Assembly (NCBI RefSeq): GCF_016724845.1
Contig: NZ_CP068082.1
Span: 3,968,001-4,032,000 of the forward strand
DNA: 64,000 nt
Source: Sphingobacterium spiritivorum
GTDB taxonomy: Bacteria; Bacteroidota; Bacteroidia; Sphingobacteriales; Sphingobacteriaceae
Direction: 5' to 3'
Positions 51,928 to 61,271 of the stretch are shown here, one piece after another (position 1 is the first letter of the stretch; each line of letters begins with the position of its first letter). The notes beneath the pieces were generated by a model, which saw nothing but the letters and a program-made list of their open reading frames with translations, was not told the DNA's origin and searched no databases. The translations under genes and the position numbers were made by a program.

Positions 51928-54567
51928 ATGCGTAAACTTTTATTGATTGCTATTGTGTGTATGAACAGTATTGTTTATAGCCGGGTACAAACCGAATGTA
52001 TGCCCATCGGGCTGAAATGTGAACATCTGGTAAATCCCTTAGGAATAGATACGTCTAAGCCGCGCTTTAGCTGGAAGCTAAGCGATAAACGAAAAGGAGC
52101 ACGGCAATCCGCTTATCAGATCTTTGTAAGCAGTGATTCTCTGGCATTAGCAGAGGATAAAGGAGATCGTTGGAATAGTGGCAGGCAATCCGTATCAGAT
52201 ATGCTGGTTGAGTACAGAGGACCCGATCTGAAAGCGCAGACAAAATACTTCTGGAAAGTCAGGGTCTGGGATAAGGATGGGACAGCCGGTACATCCTCCA
52301 TTGCATCTTTTGAGACAGGTATGATGGGAGCGGAGCGATGGAAAGGAAAGTGGATCAGCGACAATCACGATATCCATTATAAGGCAGCACCTTATTTCAG
52401 GAGAATATTTGATATCAAAAAACCAATTAAATCTGCCCGGGCTTATGTGGCTGTGGCGGGACTTTATGAGCTTTCTGTAAATGGCAAGAGGATCGGAGAT
52501 CAGCGATTGAATCCGATGTATACCCGTTTCGACAGACGTACACTGTATGTGGTAGAGGATGTGACGGCTCAGCTTCGCTCCGGAAAAAATGCAGTGGGGA
52601 TACTATTGGGTAATGGCTGGTATAACCATCAGCCTTTAGCGGTCTGGGATTTTCATAAGGCTCCATGGCGGGACCGGCCGGCATTTTGTATGGACCTGCG
52701 TATAGTCTATACGGACGGGAGTGAAGAAACGATTACTTCTGATAATAACTGGAAAACTTCCTCAGGTCCGATTACCTATAATAATATCTATACCGGTGAG
52801 CATTATGATGCTCGTCTCGAAAACCCGGAATGGGATAAACCCGGATTTGATGATACTGAATGGCAGGATATCCGCTACAGAAATCCGCCATCCCCGACGA
52901 TTGTCTCTCAACAGATTGCACCTATCCGGTTAGTCAACACTTACAAACCCCAATCTGTCCGTAAAATAGATGAAAAAACGTATGTATTCGATATGGGGCA
53001 GAATATGGCCGGAATCACACAATTGAAAATCAGAGGCCCTGAAGGTACTGTTCTGCATATCAGGCATGGAGAGCGCTTATATCCTGACGGCAGACTGGAT
53101 CAGTCTAATATTGATGTGTATTATCTGGGAGATAAGCAGACAGAACCTTTTCAAACGGATATCGTAACTCTTAGTGGTAAAAAGGAAGATGAATTTATGT
53201 CCAGATTTACTTATAAAGGATTTCGCTATGTTGAAATAAACAGCAGTGAAGCTCTGCCAATGGACGAATCCACGTTAACAGCTTATTTCATGCACAGCGA
53301 TGTAGCTGCTGCCGGTAAGCTGGCAACATCTTCAGCTTTGGTAAACAGTCTCTGGAAGGCCACTAATAATGCTTACCTTTCTAATCTTATGGGATATCCT
53401 ACGGATTGCCCTCAAAGAGAGAAGAACGGATGGACGGGAGACGGGCATCTGGCTATAGAAACTGCCTTTTACAATTTTGACGCCATAACAGTGTATGAGA
53501 AGTGGATGGCCGATCATAGAGATGAACAGCAGCCTAATGGGGTATTGCCGGATATTATTCCTACCGGAGGATGGGGATATGGTACTGCTAACGGATTAGA
53601 CTGGACAAGTACGATTGCCATTATCCCTTGGGAGGCTTACCTGTTTTACGGGGATCCGCGATTGCTTGAAGATTGTTATCCCAATATAAAACGTTATGTG
53701 GACTACGTAGACAGTATTAGTCCGAGCGGCCTGACGACTTTTGGAAGAGGGGACTGGGTACCTGTCAAATCTCAATCTAATCTGGAGCTTACTTCCTCGG
53801 TTTACTTTTTTGTGGATGCGACCATACTGTCTTCTGCGGCAAAATTATTGGGCAAAAAAGAAGATCAAAAGAAGTATGAAGCCTTGCATAAAAAGATCAA
53901 AGCAGCCATTAATAATAAGTTTTTAGATTCTTCCAGCGCTATCTATGCCAGTGGAACGCAGACCGAACTGAGTGTTCCGTTACACTGGGGAGTCGTTCCG
54001 GAAAATATCAGGGACAGGGTCGCAGCCAACTTAAACAAAAAAGTAGAAGAGACGAATTTTCATCTGGATGTAGGGGTATTAGGAGCAAAGGCTCTACTGA
54101 ATGCTTTGAAGGACAACGGATATGCCGAAACAGCTTATAAGGTGGCCGTGCAGGATACATATCCATCCTGGGGTTGGTGGATCGTCAATGGCGCAACAAC
54201 CTTACTCGAAAACTGGGATCTGAATGCCAAAAGAGACATTTCAGATAATCATATGATGTTTGGAGAGATCGGAGGCTGGTTCTTTAAATCCATAGGAGGG
54301 ATATTGCCGGATTCCAGGCAACCCGGATTTAAACATATTCTGTTAAAACCTATATTTCCAAAGGGACTGAATCAATCTTCCATAACGTATACTTCTCCTT
54401 ACGGAGATATTCTCTCATCATGGACTGTTCGTGATGGTACCGTTAAATACGAAATCGAAATACCACCAAATTCATCAGCAACTTTTTATCCTCCTGAAAA
54501 TATCAGGAATACAGATGTCCTGACGCTGGAGGCCGGGAAACACAGCCTTCGCTTGGACCTGAAATAG
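51928..54567 (+). CDS. Alpha-L-rhamnosidase (GH78), secreted
   Basis: An 879-residue glycoside hydrolase with a signal peptide (MRKLLLIAIVCMNSIVYS). The family's N-terminal region starts ECMPIGLKCEHLVNPLGIDTSKPRFSWKL, followed by beta-sandwich domains (about 25-440, with RAYVAVAGLYELSVNG). The (alpha/alpha)6 catalytic barrel starts at about 460; its active site has DCPQREKNGWTGDGHLAIET with the acidic residues of the GH78 catalytic pair. A C-terminal beta-sandwich follows. It hydrolyses terminal alpha-L-rhamnose from plant glycans and glycosides in the periplasm. No SusC/D pair is nearby, so this is not a standard PUL. Confidence 0.93.
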   Translation: MRKLLLIAIVCMNSIVYSRVQTECMPIGLKCEHLVNPLGIDTSKPRFSWKLSDKRKGARQSAYQIFVSSDSLALAEDKGDRWNSGRQSVSDMLVEYRGPDLKAQTKYFWKVRVWDKDGTAGTSSIASFETGMMGAERWKGKWISDNHDIHYKAAPYFRRIFDIKKPIKSARAYVAVAGLYELSVNGKRIGDQRLNPMYTRFDRRTLYVVEDVTAQLRSGKNAVGILLGNGWYNHQPLAVWDFHKAPWRDRPAFCMDLRIVYTDGSEETITSDNNWKTSSGPITYNNIYTGEHYDARLENPEWDKPGFDDTEWQDIRYRNPPSPTIVSQQIAPIRLVNTYKPQSVRKIDEKTYVFDMGQNMAGITQLKIRGPEGTVLHIRHGERLYPDGRLDQSNIDVYYLGDKQTEPFQTDIVTLSGKKEDEFMSRFTYKGFRYVEINSSEALPMDESTLTAYFMHSDVAAAGKLATSSALVNSLWKATNNAYLSNLMGYPTDCPQREKNGWTGDGHLAIETAFYNFDAITVYEKWMADHRDEQQPNGVLPDIIPTGGWGYGTANGLDWTSTIAIIPWEAYLFYGDPRLLEDCYPNIKRYVDYVDSISPSGLTTFGRGDWVPVKSQSNLELTSSVYFFVDATILSSAAKLLGKKEDQKKYEALHKKIKAAINNKFLDSSSAIYASGTQTELSVPLHWGVVPENIRDRVAANLNKKVEETNFHLDVGVLGAKALLNALKDNGYAETAYKVAVQDTYPSWGWWIVNGATTLLENWDLNAKRDISDNHMMFGEIGGWFFKSIGGILPDSRQPGFKHILLKPIFPKGLNQSSITYTSPYGDILSSWTVRDGTVKYEIEIPPNSSATFYPPENIRNTDVLTLEAGKHSLRLDLK

Positions 54568-54681
54568 AGAAATATGATCTTTTGCTGCTGAACATAAGAT
54601 GCCAGCAAACGGAGGAATTTGTGAAACTGAAACACAATTGAGCCAGATAGCTGTTATTAGTATAGAATAAAGCGATATATT

Positions 54682-55533
54682 ATGACACAAGAACTAAGTA
54701 AAGATCCTGTTTTCGATGGAACAGGCTATGAGCCATCTGCCTTTTCCAGAGCTATGTTTGTTACACCTAAAACTGATTATGATCATACGGTTTACGAAAA
54801 TGCAAACAGCAATAAAAATAAAAAGATATTGGTTGTATGTACCGAAGAGCGGTATATGGAAATGAAAAACGGCAAAAAGTTTTCTACCGGCAACCATCCT
54901 GTAGAGACACTTGTACCTTTGCTTCATCTGGAAGCTGCCGGCTTTGAGGCAGATATTTACACCGCTACCGGCAAGCCTGTAGCTCTGGAAATGTGGGCTA
55001 TGCCTTCTGAAGATAAAGCAGTCAAAGAAATTCTGGTCAGATATGAGGACCAATTAGACAAACCAAAAAGTCTGCGAAAATTTGTAACCGATAATATGGA
55101 GACTTCGGTTGAATATGTAGCTGTATTTATACCGGGTGGACATGGTGCTATGCTTGGCTTACCTGAAAATGAAGACTTGAAAAAGATAATTAACTGGTCT
55201 ATAGATAAGGATATATTTATGCTGGCGATCTGTCATGGCCCGGCGGCATTACTTGCGGCTTCCGTTAAGGAATCTCCGGAGGATTTTCCATACAAGGGTT
55301 ATCAGATAAATTCATTTCCGGATGAGATCGATACCAAAACTCCCGAAATTGGATATGTCCCCGGTGAGATGCCCTGGTTTTATGGAGCAAAACTGGAAGC
55401 ATTAGGAATTGAAATTCTGAATACGGATATTAGCGGAGCCTGTCATGTAGACCGTAAGTTGATAACCGGAGATAGTCCTTTGGCCGCCAACGCTTTTGGT
55501 AAAGTAAGCGCAAAGGCTCTTCTGAAGAAGTAA
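54682..55533 (+). CDS. hchA: Hsp31/HchA protein deglycase (glyoxalase III)
   Basis: A 283-residue DJ-1/PfpI-superfamily enzyme. The catalytic triad-type residues are C184-H185 (AICHGPAALL) with E75 in FSTGNHPVETL, matching E. coli Hsp31 landmarks (also LEMWAMPSEDKAV). The family acts as a chaperone and converts methylglyoxal to D-lactate, or deglycates proteins. The N-terminal P-domain extension (about residues 1-45) is present. It is a single gene, 114 bases downstream of the rhamnosidase. Confidence 0.92.
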   Translation: MTQELSKDPVFDGTGYEPSAFSRAMFVTPKTDYDHTVYENANSNKNKKILVVCTEERYMEMKNGKKFSTGNHPVETLVPLLHLEAAGFEADIYTATGKPVALEMWAMPSEDKAVKEILVRYEDQLDKPKSLRKFVTDNMETSVEYVAVFIPGGHGAMLGLPENEDLKKIINWSIDKDIFMLAICHGPAALLAASVKESPEDFPYKGYQINSFPDEIDTKTPEIGYVPGEMPWFYGAKLEALGIEILNTDISGACHVDRKLITGDSPLAANAFGKVSAKALLKK

Positions 55534-55569
55534 TGTCTGTTTCAGGAAGAGTATTGGAGTGAGTTTCTT

Positions 55570-55608
55570 AAAGCAACAATCTTATGTACACATCTGAATT
55601 GTTGCTTT
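55570..55608 (+). terminator. Terminator after hchA
   Basis: An 11-bp stem AAAGCAACAAT/ATTGTTGCTTT (55570-55580 with 55598-55608) with a 17-nt loop. Confidence 0.6.
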
Positions 55609-55675
55609 TACTGTGTTTTGTAAATAAGATTGAAAGTGGGGCATGTGGGGAAATAAACCTATAAAAAAATAAGAA

Positions 55676-56575
55676 ATGCTGAATATGAGATTGTTACTGC
55701 TGTTTGTTTTATTTTCTGTTTTGCATTTTAATTTGGATGCGCAGCAAGTTAAAGAGCCTGTTCAAATAGGTCTGATTGCAGACCCGCAATATGCCGATAA
55801 AGAGGTTAGCGGAACCCGCTATTACAGAAATGCGCTTCTTAAGTTAGATACAGCGGTTTCTGTTCTTAATAGAGAGTCATTGGATTTTTCTGTGGTTATG
55901 GGTGACTTTGTTGATCAGGGAATTAAAGACCTCCCTGCAGTGATGTCCCGATTGCAAAGATTGAAAAGTCCTGTGTATGGTTTACTTGGAAATCATGACT
56001 ATGTCGACGCACCGGATAAAGACAGTTTGTTTTTGCAGTTCAGCATGCCAGCCTCTTATTATAAATGGGAACTTGGAAACTGGACATTTATTATACTGAA
56101 CACAAATGAACTTTCAAAATATGCGACTACCGAAGGATCTGCCGCTTTTGAAGACTGGAACAAGCTGAATACAAATCTGAAGGATCAGGGAAGAAAAAAT
56201 GCAGCACCCTGGAATGGGGGGATCAGTGCCAGACAGTTGTCGTGGATGCAGGAACAGCTTGCTGAAGCAGAAGCCGCTTCCAGAGATATTGTTATTTTTA
56301 CCCATCACCCGCTTTTTCCGGAGAATGGTTTTGAAGCCTTGAATAACAGGGAAATATTGTCGGTTATTGAAAAGCATCCGCGTGTACGCGCTGTTATATC
56401 AGGGCATCATCATGAAGGAAATTTTGCACGGTACAAGGGTGTTCCTGTGATTACGTTAGAAGGAATGATAGAAACAGAATCTCAAAATGCATATGGAATT
56501 ATGAAGCTGTTTTCTGACCGTATTGAAATAGAGGGAAGCGGCAGGCTTACTTCCAGGACATTAAATTTTGAGTAG
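55676..56575 (+). CDS. Secreted metallophosphoesterase, ADP-ribose/CDP-alcohol diphosphatase-like
   Basis: A 299-residue calcineurin-like phosphoesterase. A signal peptide (RLLLLFVLFSVLHFNLDAQ) follows either the ATG at 55676 or the one at 55685. Metal motifs are LIADPQYAD, GDFVDQG, LGNHDYVD, FTHHPLFPE and ISGHHHEG. The Gln after DP in the first motif (DPQY) is a feature of the ADPRibase-Mn (CDP-alcohol diphosphatase) branch, so it may hydrolyse ADP-ribose or CDP-choline-like pyrophosphates in the periplasm. The terminator beyond it is shared with a convergent thioredoxin-like gene. Confidence 0.85.
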   Translation: MLNMRLLLLFVLFSVLHFNLDAQQVKEPVQIGLIADPQYADKEVSGTRYYRNALLKLDTAVSVLNRESLDFSVVMGDFVDQGIKDLPAVMSRLQRLKSPVYGLLGNHDYVDAPDKDSLFLQFSMPASYYKWELGNWTFIILNTNELSKYATTEGSAAFEDWNKLNTNLKDQGRKNAAPWNGGISARQLSWMQEQLAEAEAASRDIVIFTHHPLFPENGFEALNNREILSVIEKHPRVRAVISGHHHEGNFARYKGVPVITLEGMIETESQNAYGIMKLFSDRIEIEGSGRLTSRTLNFE

Positions 56576-56616
56576 TTGCATTTGCTTTGTTATCCGGGAC
56601 TGGTTATGATTCTGTT

Positions 56617-56655
56617 ATTAAAGCTGCAAAACATTCGCTGCTCTGCAGCTTTAAT
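56617..56655. terminator. Bidirectional terminator
   Basis: A 12-bp stem ATTAAAGCTGCA/TGCAGCTTTAAT (56617-56628 with 56644-56655) between the phosphoesterase and the convergent thioredoxin-like gene. Confidence 0.65.
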
Positions 56656-56660
56656 AGGAT

Positions 56661-56894
56661 TTAACCCTTCACATCTTCAAGAGATGCACCGAAATTGATA
56701 TGCAAAACATTTCCGTTAGGTGTCACCAATGCGGGTACGGACTGAATACCTGCTTTCTCGGCTTCCGGGATTCTGGTTCTGTCTTCTCCGATATTTACAA
56801 CCTCCACATTAGCTTCTCCGATAAGAGTAATAATGTCTTGTTCTGCGCTAACGCAAACCGGACAGCCGGCATGATAAAAAATTGATTTGTTCAT
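56661..56894 (-). CDS. Small thioredoxin/glutaredoxin-like protein with CPVC motif
   Basis: A 77-residue protein with a redox motif C11-P-V-C14 (FYHAGCPVCVSAEQD) and a cis-Pro-like SVPALV before the C-terminal strand (VTPNGNVLHINFGASLEDV). Length and motif fit a minimal thioredoxin-fold domain acting in thiol-disulfide exchange; no signal peptide is present, so it is cytoplasmic. The partner is unknown. Confidence 0.8.
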   Translation of the reverse strand: MNKSIFYHAGCPVCVSAEQDIITLIGEANVEVVNIGEDRTRIPEAEKAGIQSVPALVTPNGNVLHINFGASLEDVKG

Positions 56895-57404
56895 AGTAAA
56901 ATGAATTAAAAAATGATGACGTTATTGTCATATCAAAATTAGCCAGGTCAACGAACTGTATCCTGATCCAGAATTCAGAAAAAGAACAAAAACTGGCTGA
57001 GTTTCGGAGATTATTTTTGAAAGTTTACGAAACTGAATTGCTATTGAAATATGCTGCTTTTAGTTATAAAGTTATTCCATAGGGGAAGAGAGAGTCATTG
57101 GTAATATTCCTGATCCGCATGCAGCAAACTATTTTTTTGATATAGCGTTTGACGATCTTACTGCCGAAGAAATAGTCGATAAGTCACTTTCTTATAAACC
57201 TTTTCAATTTTAAGAGACCACATCAGGAGGTAACATTAAAGTACTTCTAATGACAAAATATCTATCGGTATAAACAAAATTAGTAAAACTGCGTTTACTT
57301 ATTATAACATACTGTTTGCCAGGAGAGTCTTCTATAGTCACGGGCAGTGAACCAGTTTTTTCCGTCAAAATTTTTATATTTACTACATAAACAACGCATA
57401 ATCT
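56895..57404. pseudogene. Intergenic region with a possible degraded gene
   Basis: About 510 bases without an intact ORF. From roughly 56950 to 57213 there are protein-like stretches in different frames broken by stops: ELYPDPEFRKRTKTG, then KVYETELLLKYAAFSYKVIP, then (57070-57213) a 47-codon frame reading GNIPDPHAANYFFDIAFDD and ending SLSYKPFQF before a TAA. Breaks like this suggest a decayed or frameshifted gene, but no family is recognised and the frame could be chance. The remaining stretch near 57300-57400 should hold the promoter for the next gene. Confidence 0.35.
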
Positions 57405-58643
57405 ATGAAAACTAAACTTCCATTAGCATATTTACTTTCGGGGATAGCTTTATTCTCATCCTGTAATTCGAATGCGAAAAACGGTGAGGAAGTATCCGGT
57501 ACGGATACCACTTCTTATCCGTCTGTAGAAAAGAATCCTGCAAATACCGACTATAAACCTGCTTTTGTGGGGCAAACCCGTATCAAGGGAGTAAAGACAG
57601 CTACAGCATATGAAGTCAAAATATTAAGTCGTGATCTGAAATCTCCATGGGGTCTGGTTTCCTTGCCTGACGGACGTCTGCTGATCACAGAAAAGGAGGG
57701 AACACTACGTATCGCAACTGCCGACGGAAAACTAAGCGAGCCGATCACCGGACTTCCTCCTGTAGATGCAAAAGGACAGGGAGGTCTTTTAGGGATTGCT
57801 TTAGATCCTTCGTTTGCTTCCAATCGTATGGTGTACTGGACTTTTTCACATAAAGTAGATGGTAAGAACCTGACTGCATTAGGTAAAGGTAAGCTGGCTG
57901 ATGATGAAAAAAGTATTCAAAATGCGCAGATTATATATCAGGCAACTCCTGCATATAATGGTACTTTACACTACGGGTCCCGTATTTTATTTGATAAAAC
58001 AGGAAATATAATTTTCAGTACCGGAGAGCGTTCTGATTTGGAAACCCGTCCTCAGGCACAGGATCTGAAATCGGCACTGGGTAAGATTATCCGGATCACT
58101 CCAGAGGGTAAGCCTGCTCCGGGCAATCCATTTGAAGGCAATGCGAATGCACGTCCTGAAATCTACTCGTACGGACACCGTAATGTGCAGGGACTGGCGC
58201 TGCACCCGGAGACCGGAGACCTTTGGGAAACGGAATTCGGACCTAAAGGAGGAGATGAGGTGAATATTGTGAAGCCTGGCAAAAACTATGGCTGGCCGAC
58301 TATTACCTACGGACTGGAATACAGCGGAGCTAAAATAGGAGAGGCTATTCAACAAAAAGACGGTCTTGAACAACCTGTATATTATTATGATCCGGTGATC
58401 TCACCAAGTGGAATCACTTTCTATAGCAGCAATACAATTCCGGAATGGAAGAACAACCTGTTTATAGCTGCATTAAGTGGTACACATATCGCTAGATTAG
58501 TGATTAAAGATAATAAAGTAGTGGGTGAAGAACGTTTACTGGCTGATCAGGGCCAACGGTTTCGCGCTGTAATCGAAGGTAAAAACGGAGAGCTTTTTGC
58601 CGTTACAGATGCAGGATGGCTGGTAAAAGTTGCTAAAAAATAA
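57405..58643 (+). CDS. PQQ-dependent sugar dehydrogenase (GSDH, Asd-type), lipoprotein
   Basis: A 412-residue soluble six-bladed propeller of the glucose/sorbosone dehydrogenase family. It has a lipobox (GIALFSSC, Cys 20), so it is anchored in the envelope. Landmarks are SPWGLVSLPDGRLLITEKEGTLRI, GLLGIALDPSFA, LHYGSRILFD, GHRNVQGLALHPETGDLWETEFGPKGGDEVN and KNYGWPTITYG, including His/Arg residues that contact the quinone. It oxidises aldoses with PQQ or transfers electrons to the respiratory chain. No PQQ biosynthesis genes are seen here, so PQQ may be acquired externally. Confidence 0.9.
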   Translation: MKTKLPLAYLLSGIALFSSCNSNAKNGEEVSGTDTTSYPSVEKNPANTDYKPAFVGQTRIKGVKTATAYEVKILSRDLKSPWGLVSLPDGRLLITEKEGTLRIATADGKLSEPITGLPPVDAKGQGGLLGIALDPSFASNRMVYWTFSHKVDGKNLTALGKGKLADDEKSIQNAQIIYQATPAYNGTLHYGSRILFDKTGNIIFSTGERSDLETRPQAQDLKSALGKIIRITPEGKPAPGNPFEGNANARPEIYSYGHRNVQGLALHPETGDLWETEFGPKGGDEVNIVKPGKNYGWPTITYGLEYSGAKIGEAIQQKDGLEQPVYYYDPVISPSGITFYSSNTIPEWKNNLFIAALSGTHIARLVIKDNKVVGEERLLADQGQRFRAVIEGKNGELFAVTDAGWLVKVAKK

Positions 58644-58658
58644 GCTGATACTTATCCG

Positions 58659-58698
58659 AAATAGTAAAGCCACGACATCTGTCGTGGCTTTACTATTT
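58659..58698. terminator. Bidirectional terminator
   Basis: A perfect 18-bp stem (58659-58676 with 58681-58698; core AGTAAAGCCACGAC) with loop ATCT, between the PQQ dehydrogenase gene and the convergent methyltransferase gene. Confidence 0.88.
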
Positions 58699-58704
58699 AT
58701 ATAC

Positions 58705-59511
58705 TTATACTTTAGGTTTTGATGCCGTTAAAGAGTAGACCATTGGAATTTTATTTTCCATTCCTCTCACCTGAAATTGCTGAGGAGCTATTTCTACCAG
58801 ATTGTTAAAGCAGCTATACGGCGAATACTTGTATTCATTAAACGATGTGATAGTTAATTGCTGTCCTATTAGGCTGTTGAATACTTCTTCTAAAGCATGA
58901 TTCCAGGATACTGTTTCATGAGCAATATCAGCTTCCCGGTCAGCATATGAGCCGGTCACATTTTCTATAATGGCTCCATCTTTAAAATAAGAATATTGGA
59001 TATGCTTAAAATCTTCATCCCAGACCCACATAAATGGATGGAATTCAACAAATACAAATTTTCCGTCAGGTTTCAGAAATTTTGAAACGACAGAAGCCCA
59101 CTTATCCAGATCCGGAAGCCAGCCGATAGTGCCATAGCTGGTATACACGATATCGAACTCTTCCTCTAATACCTGAGGAAGTGCATATACATCACTGCAG
59201 ATAAAGCGTGCTGTCAGTTCTAATTCGGTCGCTAATTCCTGAGCCACCTGTATGGCTTTATCAGACAGGTCTATACCTGTGACATCTGCTCCCATACGCG
59301 CAAGTGAAAGTGTATCCTGACCGAAATGACACTGCAGATGCAATATTTTCTTACCTTTTATATCGCCTAACAGCTGTAGTTCAATATCATTTAAAGAAGA
59401 TTTGCCCTTTTTAAAATTTTCAACGTCATAAAAATCTGAGTTGATATGTACTGTCGTTTTAGTATTCCACGACGTTTTGTTTATTTCTATATAATTGTTT
59501 TCTTTATTCAT
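58705..59511 (-). CDS. Class I SAM-dependent methyltransferase
   Basis: A 268-residue protein. The SAM-binding motif I is KKILHLQCHFGQDTLSLARMGADVTGIDLSD (about 54-84) and later FDIVYTSYGTIGWLPDL with LKPDGKFVFVEFHPF. Substrate is unknown. It is the last gene of a three-gene minus-strand run with the GNAT and sulfurtransferase genes; gaps are 15 and 6 bases, so they are probably one operon. Confidence 0.85.
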   Translation of the reverse strand: MNKENNYIEINKTSWNTKTTVHINSDFYDVENFKKGKSSLNDIELQLLGDIKGKKILHLQCHFGQDTLSLARMGADVTGIDLSDKAIQVAQELATELELTARFICSDVYALPQVLEEEFDIVYTSYGTIGWLPDLDKWASVVSKFLKPDGKFVFVEFHPFMWVWDEDFKHIQYSYFKDGAIIENVTGSYADREADIAHETVSWNHALEEVFNSLIGQQLTITSFNEYKYSPYSCFNNLVEIAPQQFQVRGMENKIPMVYSLTASKPKV

Positions 59512-59526
59512 GTTTCAGAGAATCAT

Positions 59527-60018
59527 TTAGATTTTTTTTCCTAAGATTTTGAGGCTTCGTTCTATACTATCAAGTTCGGCAATATCCGGAAGCATGGCCC
59601 ATTCTTCAAAGCCAAAGTGTTCGAAAAGGTGAAGACTCGCTGTATTATGCGCAAATATAAATCCGAGAAGCGTCTTGATGCCATAAGCCGGAGCCTGTTG
59701 TATAGCATAATCAATAGCCAGTTTTCCAAGCCCCTGCCCACGGTAAGCCTCATCGAGATAAATACTGATCTCTACAGTCGCCTGATAAGCCGGACGCCCG
59801 TAGAAGGACTGAAAACTGATCCATCCGATGATCAGTCCTTCTTCATTTTCAAGAACCCACAGCGGTCTTTTTTCTGTGTCATGCTTTTCAAACCACGGGA
59901 TTCTGCTATTGGTACTTACCGGTTCGGTATCAGCAGTGACGACACGTGATGCTACAGTAGAATTATAAATTTCAACGATCCTGATCAGATCGGATAAGAT
60001 GGCATGTCTGAATTGCAT
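59527..60018 (-). CDS. GNAT family N-acetyltransferase (phosphinothricin/Met-sulfoximine acetyltransferase-like)
   Basis: A 163-residue acetyltransferase. The acetyl-CoA pyrophosphate-binding motif is YRGQGLGKLAIDYAI, with motif TVEISIYLDEA before it and ASLHLFEHFGFEEWAML after. The start (FRHAILSDLIRIVEIYNSTVASRVVTADTEPVS) resembles the Pat/MnaT group. It transfers acetyl from acetyl-CoA to an amino group. It is the middle gene of the three-gene operon. Confidence 0.88.
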   Translation of the reverse strand: MQFRHAILSDLIRIVEIYNSTVASRVVTADTEPVSTNSRIPWFEKHDTEKRPLWVLENEEGLIIGWISFQSFYGRPAYQATVEISIYLDEAYRGQGLGKLAIDYAIQQAPAYGIKTLLGFIFAHNTASLHLFEHFGFEEWAMLPDIAELDSIERSLKILGKKI

Positions 60019-60024
60019 AACGGA

Positions 60025-60882
60025 TTAATTATTGGCTTTTGTAATCATGGGCAGATTATTTCTGGACCATTCACTCCACGAGCCGACATATAGTTTAGGG
60101 ATTTCCAGTCCTGCTGCGGCAAATGCCAGAAGACTATGACAGGCCGTGACTCCTGAGCCACAGTGAACAATGAGTTGTGCTGCGCCTTTGGATTCCAGTA
60201 AAGGCTGATATTGAGCTGTCAGTTGTTCCGGTGTGCGGAATAATCCGGTATTATCCAGATTGGATTGAAACGGGATATTGACCGAATTGGGGATATGTCC
60301 GGCAATCAGGTCTATAGGTTCTGTAATACCATCATAGCGTATCTGATCCCGTACATCTACTATGGTATAGCTGTCATCGGTGGAAGCTTGCTGCACTTCA
60401 GCAAAGGAAGCGACAGGTAATAACCAGTCTCTCGAAGGATATACAGATGCCGGTAGCGGAGTTGGCAAGCTGTTGCTAAGAGGTATTCCATAGTTTTTTG
60501 CAGCCTGCAGTCCTCCGTCTAGCAGCTGTACCTGTTCATGTCCGATTGCTTTGAGCATCCACCATAGTCTGGCAGCTGCATTGGCTCCGTTTTTATCATC
60601 ATATACCACAATACGATGCGAAGGGAGTATCCCTGATTCTGAAAGTATATTTGCAAAGATCTTGGGTTCCGGAAGGGGGTGACGACCTCCGTCAGCGGCA
60701 TTCTGAGGTACTGCTGCCAGTTGTGTCTCCAGATCCATAAACAAAGCTCCCTGTAGATGTCCGGCACGGTATTGATCAAAAGCCTGTGCACCTGCAGAAG
60801 CATCTATCAGTACAAAATCTTTTTGATCCTGATACAGTTGGCTTAATTCTTCAACACGGATAAGAGGAAAGGAAACTTTCAT
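60025..60882 (-). CDS. 3-mercaptopyruvate sulfurtransferase (tandem rhodanese)
   Basis: A 285-residue protein with two rhodanese domains; the catalytic Cys is C241 in HCGSGVTA of the second. The CGSGVTA loop is the mercaptopyruvate sulfurtransferase type; thiosulfate sulfurtransferases carry CRKGVTA. The inactive N-terminal domain lacks Cys. It transfers sulfur from 3-mercaptopyruvate to thiol acceptors in the cytoplasm. First gene of the sulfurtransferase-GNAT-methyltransferase run. Confidence 0.92.
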   Translation of the reverse strand: MKVSFPLIRVEELSQLYQDQKDFVLIDASAGAQAFDQYRAGHLQGALFMDLETQLAAVPQNAADGGRHPLPEPKIFANILSESGILPSHRIVVYDDKNGANAAARLWWMLKAIGHEQVQLLDGGLQAAKNYGIPLSNSLPTPLPASVYPSRDWLLPVASFAEVQQASTDDSYTIVDVRDQIRYDGITEPIDLIAGHIPNSVNIPFQSNLDNTGLFRTPEQLTAQYQPLLESKGAAQLIVHCGSGVTACHSLLAFAAAGLEIPKLYVGSWSEWSRNNLPMITKANN

Positions 60883-61271
60883 GATGCTTTTGTTTGATAC
60901 GCTAAATTAGGATTATTCTTTTATATAAGCGAGTTTTTCAAGGGAGGATATTTGGATTTTGAAAAGTGATTTTTTTCTTTAGCTTTATGGCTTTAATATC
61001 ATCTTTCAGCATAATATTCAATGAATTTTTGATTTATAATCCGGGTAAAGAGGAGAGAAAAAGTGCCTGAACTGAATATATAAGACTAAATATTAAAAAA
61101 GATGTTTCCGGATAAAGTAATTCAGCCGGAAGATCGTCTTCCTTTCAGATGGCAGAATACGATAAAGATAAAAGCTTAATATTTCTATATTAGGATGCAG
61201 ATAATTAAAACGAGTGAACACTAACACCGTATCAGTTTAAATACAAGACTGACTGGTTTTTAATCCCTTTC
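60883..61271. other. Intergenic region between divergent genes
   Basis: About 390 bases of A/T-rich DNA. A short 25-codon frame at 61102-61179 has no recognisable relatives and is not called a gene. No RNA or repeat was seen. Confidence 0.4.

Noticed and set aside
61102..61179. Short frame of 25 residues in the 60883-61271 gap
   Set aside because: No homology recognised, no promoter or Shine-Dalgarno sequence evident, and length is within chance.
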